From Xestospongia bergquistia (Eukaryota > Porifera > Demospongiae > Haplosclerida > Petrosiidae): a DNA stretch of 64,000 nucleotides. Where the stretch lies: NCBI GenBank assembly GCA_963965975.1, contig OZ014414.1:5617501-5681500 (forward strand). The letters run 5' to 3'. The translations under genes were made by a program, and so were the position numbers. The notes below the pieces were generated by a model that had not been told where the DNA came from, did not search any database, and saw only the letters and a list, made by a program, of their open reading frames with translations. Positions 20,012 to 32,439 of the stretch are shown here, in pieces (position 1 is the first letter of the stretch; each line of letters begins with the position of its first letter).

Positions 20012-22192
20012 ATGGCAACTCATGGTTCTGTGGGAGAATTTGCTCCGGGCAAAGAGACCTGGTTATCTTATGCAGAGAGACTTGAGCAATATTTCCTGGC
20101 AAACGATGTACAAGCTCAGGAAAAGAAAAGAGCTATCCTTTTAAGTGTTTGTGGTGCATCGACGTACCAACTAATTCGTAACTTAGTATCTCCACAGAAA
20201 CCGTCAGAGAAGACCTTCGACGAGCTGGTGAAGTTAGTACAGGAACACCATCAGCCGCCGCCGTCTGTTACAGTTCAACAATTCGCCTTTCACTCCCGTA
20301 CGCGTAAGGAGGGAGAATCTATCGCCAACTTCGTTGCTCACCTTCGAGAACTTTCGGAACATTGCCAGTTTGGTGACACACTCAACGATATGCTTAGAGA
20401 TCGCCTTATCTGTGGATGTAATGATGATCGCCTGCAACGTCTACTGTTGGCAAAACCACCACCTCTAACATTTGACAAAGCATTTACAATTGCACAAGCC
20501 CACGAATCGGCTGAACGAAGTGCCAAAGATCTACTAAGGCCGGACTCATCTCAGGTTAACTCACTGAAAGGACAACGAGATCCTAATTTCTCAAGAGATC
20601 GTGCTGTTAGCATCGAATGCTATCGGTGTCTAGGGGCCCATTCCCCAGCTGTTTGGAGATTCAAAGATGTTGCCTGTTCATTCTGTAAGAAAACAGGGCA
20701 CATTGCAAGGGCCTGTCGTTCTAAAAGGGGTCCTGTACAAAAGGACACTCACAAAAGTACTCACACTACGCGTAGGAAAAACCTGAGGGATACGCCGAAA
20801 CGAGTGCATCAAATCACTGACTCGGAAGCTGACCACTCCCCCAACGAATCAATGTATACATTGTTTAACATGAATACCAATCGTGTAAAACCCATTCAGG
20901 TGACCGTGAATGTTAACGGTGTGGACATCACCATGGAAGTAGACACTGGCGCCTCGGTTTCAATAATCAGCGAGTCTACATATCGCAAGTACTGGGAAAA
21001 AGGCCAAGCACCGCCTATTGTACCATCCAGTATCAATCTGAAAACTTATACAGGTGAACAATTATCTATAAAGGGGGTTATAAATGTCACAGTTAAATAT
21101 GAAAACCAATGTCACTCTTTGCAGCTTACAGTTGTGAAAGGATCTGGACCAAGTCTCCTTGGAAGAGATTGGTTACTCAAGATAAAACTCAACTGGGAAA
21201 AACTGCACTTAAATTATTTACAACCTAAAGCCTTGAAATTAGAGGATGTTCTAAATCGTCACAACGTCCTGTTCAAGGATGAACTAGGTCTAGTACAAAG
21301 CACACAAGCAAAACTACATGTTGACCCACAAAGTCAACCCAAATACTTCAGACCAAGACCAATTCCATATGCTCTACGAGGTAAAGTGGAACAAGAACTA
21401 GAAAGACTGGAGAAAGCTGGCATCATAGAGCCCGTAGAATTTTCAGAATGGGCTGCACCTGTTGTCCCAGTTATCAAACGGGATGGAACTGTCAGAATTT
21501 GTGGTGACTACAAGCTCACTGTAAACCAAGCCGCTAAGTTAGATACTTACCCACTTCCCAAGGTTGACGATCTTTTCTCTCAACTGGCTGGAGGGAAAAA
21601 GTTTACAAAACTTGACCTTGCACATGCATACCAACAGATCGCTCTAGAACCTGACTCCAAGCAGTACTTAACCATCAATACTCACAAAGGATTATATCAA
21701 TACACTCGTCTTCCCTTTGGAGTCCACTCAGCACCAGCAATCTTTCAACGAACAATAGAAGGCATTTTGAGAGGTGTCAAGAACGTTGCTGTCTATATTG
21801 ATGACATTCTCATTACAGGTGTGTCTGAAGAAGAGCACTTGCAAACGTTGGACAAGGTGTTGAGTCGACTAAAGGCAGAGGGGATGCGTCTGAAGCGAGA
21901 CAAATGTGCCTTTATGCTCCCAAAGGTTGAATACTTGGGGCATGTCATAACAGCTAAAGGACTACACCCAGCTGAAGATAAAATTCGAGCTATTTTAAAA
22001 GCTCCAGCTCCTCATAATGTGGCACAATTACGTTTGGTCCAATTATCTACCTTGTTAGCACCACTTTACACTCTGTTACAAAAGAATAAGAAATGGTTTT
22101 GGGGAACAGATCAGAAGAAAGCCTTCTCAGATATTAAAGAAATATTAACTTCTCCAAAGTTGTTGGTCCATTATGTCCTCAGAAAAAGTTAA
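20012..22192 (+). pseudogene. Gag-protease-RT reading frame of the Ty3/gypsy element
   Basis: A 726-codon frame starting 24 bp after the LTR. Gag occupies about residues 1-235 and ends in two zinc knuckles; the first (CYRCLGAHSPAVW) has Trp where the third Cys is expected, the second (CSFCKKTGHIARAC) is regular. A retropepsin follows, with active site DTGAS near residue 313 and LLGRDWL. The reverse transcriptase shows SEWAAPVVPV, LPFGVHSAPAIFQ and the catalytic YIDD near residue 592. Near residue 676 the usual block between RT and RNase H is shortened. The frame is lost by a single-base change just before RNase H. RNA-templated DNA synthesis and proteolytic maturation are the family roles. 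Confidence 0.92.
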
Positions 22193-22767
22193 TGCTCTCA
22201 TGCGATGCCTCTCCTTATGGAATAGGAGCTGTGCTGTCTCATATCATGGAGGATGGATCGGAAAAGCCAGTAGCATTTGCATCACGTTCTCTCGCTCCAG
22301 CTGAGAAGAGGTATTCTCAGCTTCATAAAGAAGCATTAGCAATTATATTTGGAGTGAAGAAGTTTCACCACTATTTGTTTGGTCGACATTTTACCATTTG
22401 TTCGGATCACAAGCCACTCCAGCATCTATTTAATGAAAATCGTCTCATTCCATCTTTAGCGTCAGCAAGAATTCAACGTTGGGCACTGGCCTTGAGCGCC
22501 TATGAATATAACATCGTCTATAAATCAGGAAATTCAAACACAAACGCTGACCTACTTAGCAGACTTCCCTTACCAGAAACTATTGCAGATGTTCCTATCC
22601 CTGGTGAATTGATACTGCTCATGGAAACCTTACAATCGTCACCCATAACGAGCACAAAAATCAAGTCTTGGATGGATAAAGACCCTATATTAGCTCGCGT
22701 ACGAAATTGTACACTCAAGGGGTGGACTAAAACGAGTGCTGAAGATTTACGTCCATTCTCCCAATGA
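22192..22767 (+). pseudogene. RNase H part of the same polyprotein
   Basis: Continues the polyprotein in a shifted frame. LSCDASPYGIGAVLSH is the RNase H start and SDHKPLQHLF its second conserved block. It ends in a linker before a nonsense codon at 22765-22767. Confidence 0.9.
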
Positions 22768-22803
22768 AAAGAGGAGTTAAGTGTCCAAGATGGTTGCATA
22801 CTT

Positions 22804-23841
22804 TTGGGTTGCCGAATAGTAATTCCAAAAGTAGGAAGAGAGAAGTTGCTTGATCAATTACACGAAACTCATCCTGGTATTGTCAGGATGAAGAGTCTGG
22901 CAAGAAGCACTGTCTGGTGGCCAGGAATTGACAAGCAAATAGAAGAGAAGGTGAAGAGCTGTCAACAATGTCACAGTAATCAAAAATCTCTAGCAGCAGT
23001 TCCAATGCATCCTTGGGAATGGCCAAAAAGACCTTGGGCTCGTATCCATATTGACCACGCGGGACCATTTCAAGGTAAAATATTTTTAGTTGTTATTGAT
23101 GCACATTCAAAATGGTTAGAGGTAGTTGTTGTACTGTCAACTTCATCCATTAATACCATCAGAGTTCTTAGGACTATGTTTGCTACTCATGGACTACCAG
23201 AAGTAGTTGTCTCAGACAATGGAACAGCCTTCACAAGTGGCGAGTTCCAAGAATTCTTGAAGAAAAATGGTTTACAACATTTAAGATCTGCACCGTATTA
23301 CCCATCCAGCAATGGTTTAGCTGAACGTGGAGTACAAATTCTGAAGGAAGGATTGAAAAAGATTACAAATGGAGATATTGAAACAAGAGTTGCTCGACTA
23401 TTGTATCATTACAGGATAACTCCCCACTCTACTACTGGTGTATCACCAGCTGAACTTTTAATGGGTAGAAAGCTCAGATGTCATCTAGACTTGTTACAAC
23501 CTGACACATCTTCTCGGGTATTGGACAAACAAATGACACAAAAGAAACAACATGATAAGAAAACTAAGGATCGTACATTTAAGTTACATGACCAAGTTTT
23601 TGTTAAAGATTTTATTCATCATCGTAGATGGATACCTGGTTTTATTACTGGATTTGAAGGTTCACTAACTGCTGTGATTAAATTGAATGATGGTCGTATT
23701 ACCAGAAGACACTTTGATCATATAAGAATTCGTTCATGTGATTCACCTAGTGATATACAAGATGATTTACCCATTGACCCTTCTCCTGAATCAGATCTAA
23801 CCGAAACTCAAGAAGTACCTACAGTAACACCGCCAGTTTAA
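22804..23841 (+). pseudogene. Integrase part of the same polyprotein
   Basis: An H-x(n)-C-x2-C zinc domain (CQQCH) precedes the catalytic core with IDHAGPF, DNGTAF and the Glu region (SSNGLAERGVQ), so D, D and E are all present. A chromodomain-free tail ends at 23841. The first codon taken is an in-frame TTG/ATG-like position; the true product would be cut from a polyprotein. Confidence 0.9.
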
Positions 23842-23912
23842 CTTCGTCGTTCAACTCGGATTCATCATTCACCAAAAAGATTCATACCTGGTATTGGCTA
23901 AGGATGGAGGAA

Positions 23913-24157
23913 TGTTGTGAACTAACTTAAGTGTGTTAATTAGTGTAAATTTAGGATTATACAATTATGGTTTGTGTTGATTACTTTGTGTTAATATCTT
24001 TTATGCTAGGTCATTGTTACATTGTTCCTTTCTTGTGTAGCTTTTGCTCATGTGTAAATTAGTTCTCATTTGCTCTACTTGTATTTAAGTTGTTCACTTT
24101 CCTAGTTGTTCATGACAATAAATTCTAGTCAGTTAATAAAGTGATTAGGACATTACA
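23913..24157 (+). repeat. 3' LTR
   Basis: Almost identical to the LTR at 19744-19988, preceded by a purine-rich tract (AAGGATGGAGGAA) that can prime plus-strand synthesis. Confidence 0.95.
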
Positions 24158-24630
24158 TGTTCGCTCTGTTTTTTCAATGTCTTCCAATCTTTTATTGTTC
24201 TTCTTTATATTCTTGACAATGAGACTAATTTTGTTGTCGTTATCTCTGTTTTTGTGGGATTGTTAATTGACCTTTGGAAAGTCACTAAGGTTGTAGAAAT
24301 TAAAGTGGATAGGGAAAATTTAATTGGAGGGGTTATCCCAAAATTGACATTTGTGGATCAGCCATCATATGTGGAGTCCTCAACTAACGAATATGACAGA
24401 ATAAGCATCTTCCTATCTATCTATTCATCCATAATCCATTTATCTGTCTATCCATTCATTCATTTGTCTGTCTATCTAGTTGGCATTCAAGTATCTGGGC
24501 TGGGTACTATTTCCCCTCTTTATTGGATATGGAGTGCACTCTTTACTCTATCAAAAACACAAAGGATGGTACTCATTTGTCCTCTCAATGTCATATGGTT
24601 TCCTCTTAACCTTTGGTTAGTCATGTGACT
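24158..24630 (+). pseudogene. CLPTM1: CLPTM1-like gene, continuation after the retrotransposon
   Basis: The interrupted exon resumes directly at the duplicated TGTTC. It encodes LYILDNETNFVVV and VGLLIDLWKVTKVVEIKVDR up to ESSTNEYD near 24400. A second exon (about 24480-24616) encodes YLGWVLFPLF and HKGWYSFVLSMSYGFLLTFG, bordered by TATCTAG and GTTAGT. The first is entered only after a one-base shift in a T6 run near 24172. The conserved CLPTM1 C-terminal part, including the segment recalled as LFINYKLKS and the last membrane regions, was not found between 24630 and 26000. The copy thus looks truncated at its 3' end as well as interrupted. Confidence 0.8.
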
Positions 24631-24746
24631 TTATGATTTTATTTTATGAAGCATCAATAATTTCTTTTGGTTGACATAAAGTCTTACTACATTATGTATA
24701 TGGTCATATCTTGGTAACAGATGTTCACAGTCTATTGATGATGATG

Positions 24747-26898
24747 TCACAGATCATGGTCACAGTCATTATCATTTATAATGTATGGTAAACCTCTAGG
24801 AAATGTTAAAAATTGTTTCTGGCACCTACGCTGATATCTTATATGAGCATTTAATTGGCTCAGGATAGCCTTCCATCTTCTTTCTTCTTCTTTTTTCAAT
24901 AGCTTTGAGACCATTTGGGTATTTTTTGTGAACATGATCTATTATTTGCAAGGAAAAAAGTAATAGTATTCATTTTATATTACAAGGCTGCCTAGATTGT
25001 AAATCCAAATAACATTTTCTGCAATACATGTGTACCAAACAAGAAGTTATACTAATGGTTAATATGCATCTTATTCCCAGAAGATAATCTTTATTGAGAA
25101 GTTCTCTTGATTGAATGTTTTTGTGCAGCATACAGATGAATTTTTAAATTCTAATTCCTCTTTAAAAACAAGTATAAACAATCGCTTAGCTAAATATGCA
25201 GGATCACTTGCAGAATTTTCTGCTTCTTTGACTTGCACATCAGTAATTTGTGGAACCCATTGCCGATATTTTATGTGTTTAATATAACCTAGGTAAGCAC
25301 CTATAATGACAAATAAGCTAAATAAATAATTGCTAATGATAAAGTAGTTGTCTATAATCTATTCTTGCTTTGACATTGAGTTATTTTTACCTTTTTCTTG
25401 ACCTTTAGTAATGAATTCTTCAATAGTTGCAGGTGCAGGAGATCGTTGTGGGGGTGACAGCAAACTGACATCAGTATCTGTAGCGTCTACATATTTACTT
25501 GTGGACTTCAAAGCCATTTCAATTCTCTGCAGTTGACACTCCAATGGATAAATCCATGTTTGGTATACCTAAAAACATCAAAAAACATTTAAATGTTGTA
25601 ATATCAACATAGGTACACTTACATATTGCATATCAGATGTAATACGTGTTCTTCCTTTCTGAATTAATGAACAAATTGAGTGGTAATTGCTTAAGTACAC
25701 CCACTCTGAAGTACTTGTAGTTATTATTATTATTATTATAACTGACAATGTCAATGCATCTCACTAAGATGGAAAATCAGGATGCTGTTGATACTGCACA
25801 TTGACAATTTTAGTTGGAGTTGGAAAGCTTATAGATTCATGCTCTTGTATATGTATGTAATAGATAAAACTTTAAGATGATGTAGTTAATTATTGATATA
25901 TAATAACCATCAGCAAATATCTTTTTAAGTTAAAACAAATTCAGAAAAAGCAAGACATCTCAAGAGAAAAAAAATAGCAATCTGCATACATTTTTCATAT
26001 TGAGATATGTTGATTCTGTTAGGTTGTTCACATTTTGTCAGGAGGTCTGAATTTTGTAACAATTATTAATTATTTAATTAATCACTAATTATTTATGAAT
26101 TTTTTCCAACTAATTAGTGAGTAATTTTAATATACTGTAACACTTACTTGTGAAAAGGGTCCGGATACCGATGATAAAATTGAGCTGCTACTGTCTGAAA
26201 AGAGGTCCTAAAAAGAAATGTTTTTGGTCTCAAGTGTGTCGATACAGTCAACATCTCTGGCACTGTTCATAGCAATAAGATTCACACTGGTTGCAACTGT
26301 TTCAATATTACTAACAACTGGGCATTGGCCAGGATTGGGATTAGGATGTCTGGATGTGGATTGATAGATGTCATTATCAACTATATTCTGTTGGTTCGTA
26401 TCACCAGAAATACGTAAGTCAGGTGGATCATTGATGTCAACAGTTTGGAGGTTCATACAAGATTTAGACAGAATGATTACATCTGATTGTTGGTTGATGC
26501 TAGATGTATGGTCACTGACAGTATAAGTTAGAGAGACATCACTTTCATTGTACTGCACCTTTTCATTGTCCAGATTTGTTAAGACTTGAACTAACAATTT
26601 TCCGAGCCTATATGTTATGAAAAACAGTCACAACATGAGTTCATACACCACAAAGTGGAATTATTTACACACATATCTAAAGTGCACTGCTACAGTGGAA
26701 ATACTGTTATTTCTAATGTAGCACGTAATTTACATTTCCCTTTATGCATACCTTTTCTTTAGACATGTGTTTCTTTGTACTTGGAGACTTTTTTAAGGCT
26801 TTCTTTTTAGGACTATTATCAATCAAAGTGCTTTTATTTGCTTTCTTAAGTATCTTTCCATGTACGTTCTTGGCTACTGTAGCTACAGAATAAGACAT
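24747..26898 (-). CDS. BEN-domain protein, five or more exons
   Basis: BEN domains bind DNA and partners in chromatin. Exons reading leftward: 26752-26898 (MSYSVATVAKNVHGK; Lys-rich, nuclear-signal-like), about 26208-26607 (LGKLLVQVLTNLDNEK then Ser/Asn-rich), probably 26148-26206, 25391-25568 (QRIEMALKS; Pro/Ser-rich), about 25080-25300 (QITDVQVKEAENSASDPAYL, AKRLFILVFKEEL, first half of the BEN-like domain), and 24747-24945 (DHVHKKYPNGLKAIEKR, then WKAILSQLNAHIRY, second half). The last exon changes frame within an AAAAAAGAAGAAGAAAGAAG tract, so either this copy is damaged or a base is miscalled. Some exon borders do not fit in phase. The BEN call rests on the spacing of the YLAKRL and KYPNGLKAIEK blocks. 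Confidence 0.6.
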
Positions 26899-27270
26899 TA
26901 TATAATTTTACCTACAAATATGGGGATATATTGAGAGCTTTTATCTCAGAAATTAAGTTATTTGTTGATGCAAAATATAAATCAATATTTCTAACAGCTT
27001 TCACATAATAATATTCATTTATCACACCTATTGTAATCACATAATGTGGTATAACTTATACAAACGTATGGAAGGTATTTTTATAGTAAAAATTTACTAA
27101 TCTAAAATAAGAGTAATTAATAATATGGTAGCTGTATATTAGTATAATAAAATTTTGTGGTCTTGAATTTAACAATAGATAACAAGTGCAAGAGGTGTTA
27201 ATCTTTCTATGCTAATATGATTAAATTGAACAAATACCATGTTGTATTGATTCATGACATTTAAACTCAT

Positions 27271-27495
27271 CTATAAGTCTTTACTTTTTTTTCTTATTAG
27301 TTGATTCTAAATCTTGAATAATGGCCTCTGCATGTTGAACTGGTCCAGATCCATCAGACAATGAAGCAAGAATGTCATTTTCTACAATTGCTTTTTCACA
27401 AGCTTTCTCAGACTGTACCTCCATTGACATATGCAGAGGGCAGTCGTGGGCTTTATTTTCACCAACAGTTGTAAAACAGATGGCCTGGTCTTCAG
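27271..27495 (-). CDS. Unrecognised terminal exon
   Basis: After a good acceptor (TTTTTTTAG) the frame reads about 74 codons to TAG at 27271-27273 and ends in Lys-rich STNKKKSKDL. The middle holds EKACEKAIVENDILASLSDG. No stops in frame and clean borders. Family not recognised. Upstream exons are not clear because the sequence from 27.66 kb on is a transposon gene on the other strand. Confidence 0.5.
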
Positions 27496-27699
27496 CTAAA
27501 AAAATTAGGTGTATTATAATTATTGAACTCTACCAAAAAAACACTGGGATCAGCTTTGACTCTATTTTACATATGTCAACATAATTCTTAACCTATGTGC
27601 AAGTCTTTTTGCCACTGAGTCATTTAATAATTACATAATAAATACAGATGGAGTCCCTCTATTTAAGTCCTCAAATACAAGTATCTGGCCCATATTTTT

Positions 27700-30206
27700 G
27701 GTAATCAATGAGTTACCAGCTTCTGTCAGGTAACATGTGTTGACATACATTTTGTTATGGCTTGTTCATTTCTAGGTTTTATAAGCAAAATGTCCTTCTT
27801 TGTGGAGTGTGGTATGATTTAGAGAAGCCTTACTATGTCCACATTTTTTCCACCTCTATTAGACCCACTCCACCATCTTTTCAATGAAGGTAAATGATAG
27901 TATCATTACTTAACTTCACAATTGTAATTACAAGATGGTGAGCAGGCTCTGCATTGATGTTTATTCAGAATATTATTGCAAATTTCAGTAATATTTACAT
28001 AGCAATGATAGTTTTTCCATACTTTATATTAAATATAAGATAAAAAGGGACAAACAAATGCTTAGTGGCTCCTATAATGTAGTTGTTATGTTTCTTCTTA
28101 TATAATACATATAGGAATTGATGTGGATGTTTCAACTGGCATTACTAAGTGCAGAGCTATAATAGTTGCTTGTACTGCTAACCCACCAGCTCGTGCATTA
28201 GTAGCTAATATGAAATCCTTTTCTAGTGAATATTCTTGACTTGTACTGACAAAGGTGATAACACATGGAGTGGTAATCCTCTTCATTGACCCAATTGACT
28301 CTCCTGCATTGCTCAGGACAGATGAAATTGTCAGAAAGAATATTAGACATGCTGTGAGCATTGGAAAGGCAGTAAGTTACGATGCATATTTCATATTTCT
28401 ATATGAACAATTTAAATAAAACTCTAAACTAAAATAAAAGTACTGTATTTTTCATATATGTCTCACTTTTTAAATAAATACTATCTTTACTAGGTAATGG
28501 GTTACAAAGGTATTCCTATTCTAGCCATTTATAGACCATTTAACCTGGTGAAAGGCATGGTTACTGATTACCTCCATTGTGTTTTGCTTGGTGTCACGAA
28601 AATGTTAACTGAGTTCTGGTTTTTAAAAAAACAGAGCAAAAGAGTACTATATTGGAAATAAGGTTTGTTCGCCTTTGTTTGTTTTTGCATTGATTGGACA
28701 AATGTAGACAGATGTAGTAAATAGCTGTCTTAGTAGATTAAAGGTTCCAGATTTCATTAAGAGAACTCCAAGGAAAATTGAGGAAATGAAACATTGGAAA
28801 GGTATTGTACCTGTATACTTCAATATGGTATCTACTTCAAGTATTGATATAGCTCTATTTTTGTGACATAGGAACTGAATTCCAGGCTTGGCTATTATGG
28901 TACTCTCTATTGGTGCTCATAGACATCTTACCGAATCCATATTACACTCACTACTGTTATTTAGTTGCTGCTATGTCTATTTTGCTAGCCAACAATAAAA
29001 CAGGAGAAAGCTAAAAATGGCTGATAATTTGCTCAACAGCTTTTGTAGGAGTGTTGCTGATTTGTATGGTAGTGATGATCAACATTTACAGCTATGCTAG
29101 CAAGAGAATACGTTATTGTGATTATATACATGTATTTTATTTATCAAGTCATCACACAAACAAATACTATTTATCAATAACCTTAGTATTCAAACATATG
29201 TCTCTTTTATTCAAATGTTCAGGACCTAGTGCTGAAAGAATGAATGTTCACCAGCTGCGACACTTAGTATTTCATGTTCAAAACTGGGGGCCACTATGAG
29301 CATATTCTTGCTTTGGACTGGAGTCTTGCAATGGAGAAATTAAAAAGCTATACCATGGAACAAGAAATATGACTGAGCAGGTGATCAAATTTTAAGTTAC
29401 TTGTAGTTCTTCTCAGGCTAGTGTGTTATGAAAAACATACTTCAGACAAACATCTAACTGAGTCTTTTGTTAATACATTAGGTTGTTTTCACTTTTCAAC
29501 TAAGTTAATGCCTACCATTACTACAAAACAAACTTCCATTACTACCAAACAAGGTAGGAAAAAAAAGGTATCTGTTTTAATAGATTTAATGGATGGATGA
29601 ATGGATCAATATAATAAATACATGATATAAATATACCAATAGGATGAATGGATAGATGAATAAATGCATAGTTGATATATAAATAATATATTGTATTTAG
29701 TGTAATTACTTTACAACCACAATATACAGGAAGGGCAGAAGAACACAAAGATATAATGAGAAAATATGGCGCATTGGATCAAGTCAGCTAATGAGCATGC
29801 TATAAGGAGACTTGTTAAGACAAGTGTCAAGCTTGTGCAATTTTGTACCACAAAAATTAAGTTCCTTAGACTTGAGTTGGGACACAGTGTAATCTATTCA
29901 CATGAATATAAACGACCTACCAAAAGGAATGATTACACAATAATGTATGGATCTATGGAGTTTGGTCAAGTTGAATACTTTCTAGAAGTTGTTTGTGACA
30001 AAAACATAATAGTTTTAGCATTAATCTACCCATTTTGGACTACAGAAGTTATTGCTATGTCATCATTAACTTTTGAACACCTGCTTGAAGCAAAGAAGTT
30101 AGATGAGGCTAAATTCATCAAAGTTGAAGATATACAACGCAAGTGTATTTTTCTAGAAATTGATGTCAAGTCATACATGTGCAGCCTATGCATGATATTT
30201 GCATGA
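27700..30206 (+). pseudogene. tnp2-like transposase gene, decayed with intact last exon
   Basis: Exon-like pieces in order: about 28115-28375 (KCRAIIVACTANPPARAL, LRTDEIVRKNIRHAVSIG), 28496-28660 (VTDYLHCVLLGVTKMLTEFW), 28711-28800 (FIKRTPRKIEEMKHWK), 28873-29085 (FQAWLLWYSLLVLIDILPNP), 29223-29380 (MNVHQLRHLVFHVQNWGP then LYHGTRNM), and 29766-30206, the last with SHEYKRPTKRNDYTIMYG and a natural end. The order matches a family of animal transposase-like genes carrying the D-x-xH-x-LLGVTK block. Stops (after FSSEYS, after NNKTGES, after QNWGPL) show decay. DNA transposition is the presumed former role. Confidence 0.65.
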
Positions 30207-30287
30207 ATTTGTCAAGTTAATTGTAGATAAATATTATAATTTTCAGTTGAGTTATTTTGCTAATCCATGCATTTCTGTTGTCATTTC

Positions 30288-30288
<1 letters not shown>

Positions 30289-30320
<32 letters not shown>
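30289..30320. repeat. (TA)n microsatellite
   Basis: About 15 copies of TA/AT. Confidence 0.9.
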
Positions 30321-30325
<5 letters not shown>

Positions 30326-30349
30326 GTGAATGATGATGATCTGATAAGG

Positions 30350-30600
30350 CAAATATGGGTATAAGAAGACACCGTCGCCACATGCATTAGCTACAAATAC
30401 AGGTATACAACTATCTACATATGCTGCTAGCTGACGTTATAACTTGCGTTACATAACGCCTGCTTTAATGCACGTTTGCGCCAGCCCGGTCGCTCGCGCT
30501 ACACTATTCGTGATTCACGTGCGAATTGGGCCGTTATTGTAACGCAAAAGTAATACGGAAATAACGCAGAATAACGAAGAAGTTTTTATCCGGGATTATA
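30350..30600. repeat. GC-richer patch with short palindromes
   Basis: Unlike its surroundings this stretch is rich in CG-containing words: GCGTTACATAACGC (palindromic, 30443-30456), CGCTCGCGCTACA and GCGTTAT/ATAACGC boxes repeated four to five times. No coding potential. It is either a short non-autonomous element or a CpG-rich regulatory patch. Confidence 0.4.
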
Positions 30601-32430
30601 ATATTGTAAGGTGACATATCACTCTTGTTAACAGTTATCACACATATCACATATGTTAACACTTTTTAATCCTATTCAGGTATAGACTGTCATCTAATAT
30701 AGGGGTCAAGGAAAATCATGTTATATTATTGTATGTTTGCATGTGACTGAGTGACTCCATGTTTGGCATTATTGCATATAAGTTTTTCAACTTAAGCAAA
30801 GTTAACATGCATATATCTTTTTACCAACCTTCATAACATGCGTTAAATAAAAATTAATTATAAAGTGATATGATTATTATTAAATTATTTTATTATATTT
30901 CCTTAGAATATTATCATTTTCAAATAGTATTTTCAATCGTCGTTTTCCTTCAGATTACTTGTAAATTGCCATAATAGAACATGGAAGTTGACAACATATA
31001 CATGTATAAAGGCCTTTCATCTTAGGATATGTAAGACAAGTTCACTCACATCTTGAATATCTTTATATTTTTTATTATAACACTAATACATCTTAAAACT
31101 GTATGTATATATGTATATAAATTAAGTGTCATCATTTAGTGTTGTTTGTAATAAAAGGACATTAAGTAATAAACTCTGTGAAGGAAGTGTTAGATACTTC
31201 AGACTAAAAGAGAATGAGAATGACCCAATTTTAAACCATTCATTTTGAAAAAATGTATTCACAAATATTTAAAAATTCAGAACAAAATGAACATCACAAC
31301 ACTGCATTAGACATGTAGGTCAAGACTTTGAAATTGATGGTATATCCTTTCTGTTAATAATGTCATCATTATCAAAAATATTGGATGAGACTGACCCATT
31401 ATTAGTTTCATGTGGATATATCCATTTTTCCTTAGCAACCACACCCCTATCACTCCACCCACTTTTGTCATGACCTAATATGATTGAGAACCTTAGGTTT
31501 ATTAAGAAATTGTGTTAAGTCTCTAGATCTGTTGGATACTTTTAGTTTGTTGAGGAGACATCTTAGGAACATTGGTAGTAGAAAGAAAAGACGATATGCT
31601 CTCTATTTAGTCTTGACTTAATAAACAATTGTAATTTTCTTAATCAAGTATGGAGTTGTATGAAGAATACTGACTCATATATCCTGAGAACTCACTATGA
31701 TTTTGACTACTAGTATAAATGTCATTAAAAACTGGTCATTGTTTATAATTGTTTCTGCTTTGGTCAGAACTAAATATATGCAGTACTAGAGGACTTGCAA
31801 CATTTATGAATTTTTACTTTAATTAGTAGAGTAGAGCAGTAACTATTGTCATCTTTAGTTCCTATCTAATGAATGTCAGTAGTTTATCATATGACCTCTG
31901 TTGATTCCTCTGTCTGTTGAAAATATTTAGAGAACAATGATAACATGACAAGGTGTACATTAAGTGTTGTTATATCATTGTTTAGTAACAATTACAGATT
32001 AATGTATGAATGCATAAATAGATGATGAAATGGATCAATAGTAGATGGAGTGTGGATAGATGGGTTAATTTGATAATAGATATTACATTGGAATATAATA
32101 TTGATATCATCTGTCCATTAGCTGTCTATCTGTTTATCCATCATAGACTGATATATGATAAGTAAGTGATAGATGGTTGATTGGATAGACCAATATCAAT
32201 ACACAAATTTATATAAAAATTATGACATTACTTAATATAATGACATTATAGGTTGGGTTTGGATGTAGCTGTGATAAATTAATTTGCTTATGTGATGAAT
32301 TGTCTCTGAAGTCTATGAAATCTGGCAAAATAGCAAATTGTTGGTGCTACAAGTGAAAAGTAAAGGAATTTCAAGGACTTACCACCCCCATTAATTAAGA
32401 TCTTGCATGCTTAACTCAATTGGGCGGGTC
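30601..32430. other. Mostly non-coding
   Basis: AT-rich with minisatellite-like GATGGATGAAT words near 31980-32160. A short open stretch at about 31515-31620 (LDLLDTFSLLRRHLRNIGSR) reads like an exon but lacks a context. Nothing else supported. Confidence 0.4.
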
Positions 32431-32439
32431 AGAAGCAAT

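Larger units (their letters stand above)
19744..24157 (+). mobile_element. Ty3/gypsy LTR retrotransposon, young insertion
   Basis: Two 245-bp LTRs (19744-19988, 23913-24157), both TG...CA, flank one gag-pol unit ordered gag, protease, RT, RNase H, integrase, the order of Ty3/gypsy elements. The LTRs differ at one position that I can see, near their 20th base. A 5-bp duplication (TGTTC) borders the element and falls inside a CLPTM1 exon. The internal part begins ATTGGTGACGAGGG, a primer-binding region shared in form with the second element at 59.4 kb. The coding region has one frameshift and one stop, so this copy is not autonomous despite its youth. Confidence 0.95.

Noticed and set aside
28098..28361. 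87-codon minus-strand frame starting MLTACLIFFLTI, looking like a signal peptide
   Set aside because: It is antisense to the tnp2-like exon at 28115-28375, whose blocks are in the expected order with neighbours on the plus strand.
31330..31625. Possible gene with MSSLSKILDETDPLLVS and LDLLDTFSLLRRHL
   Set aside because: The two stretches are separated by a stop, no splice pair joins them convincingly, and no family resemblance was recognised.
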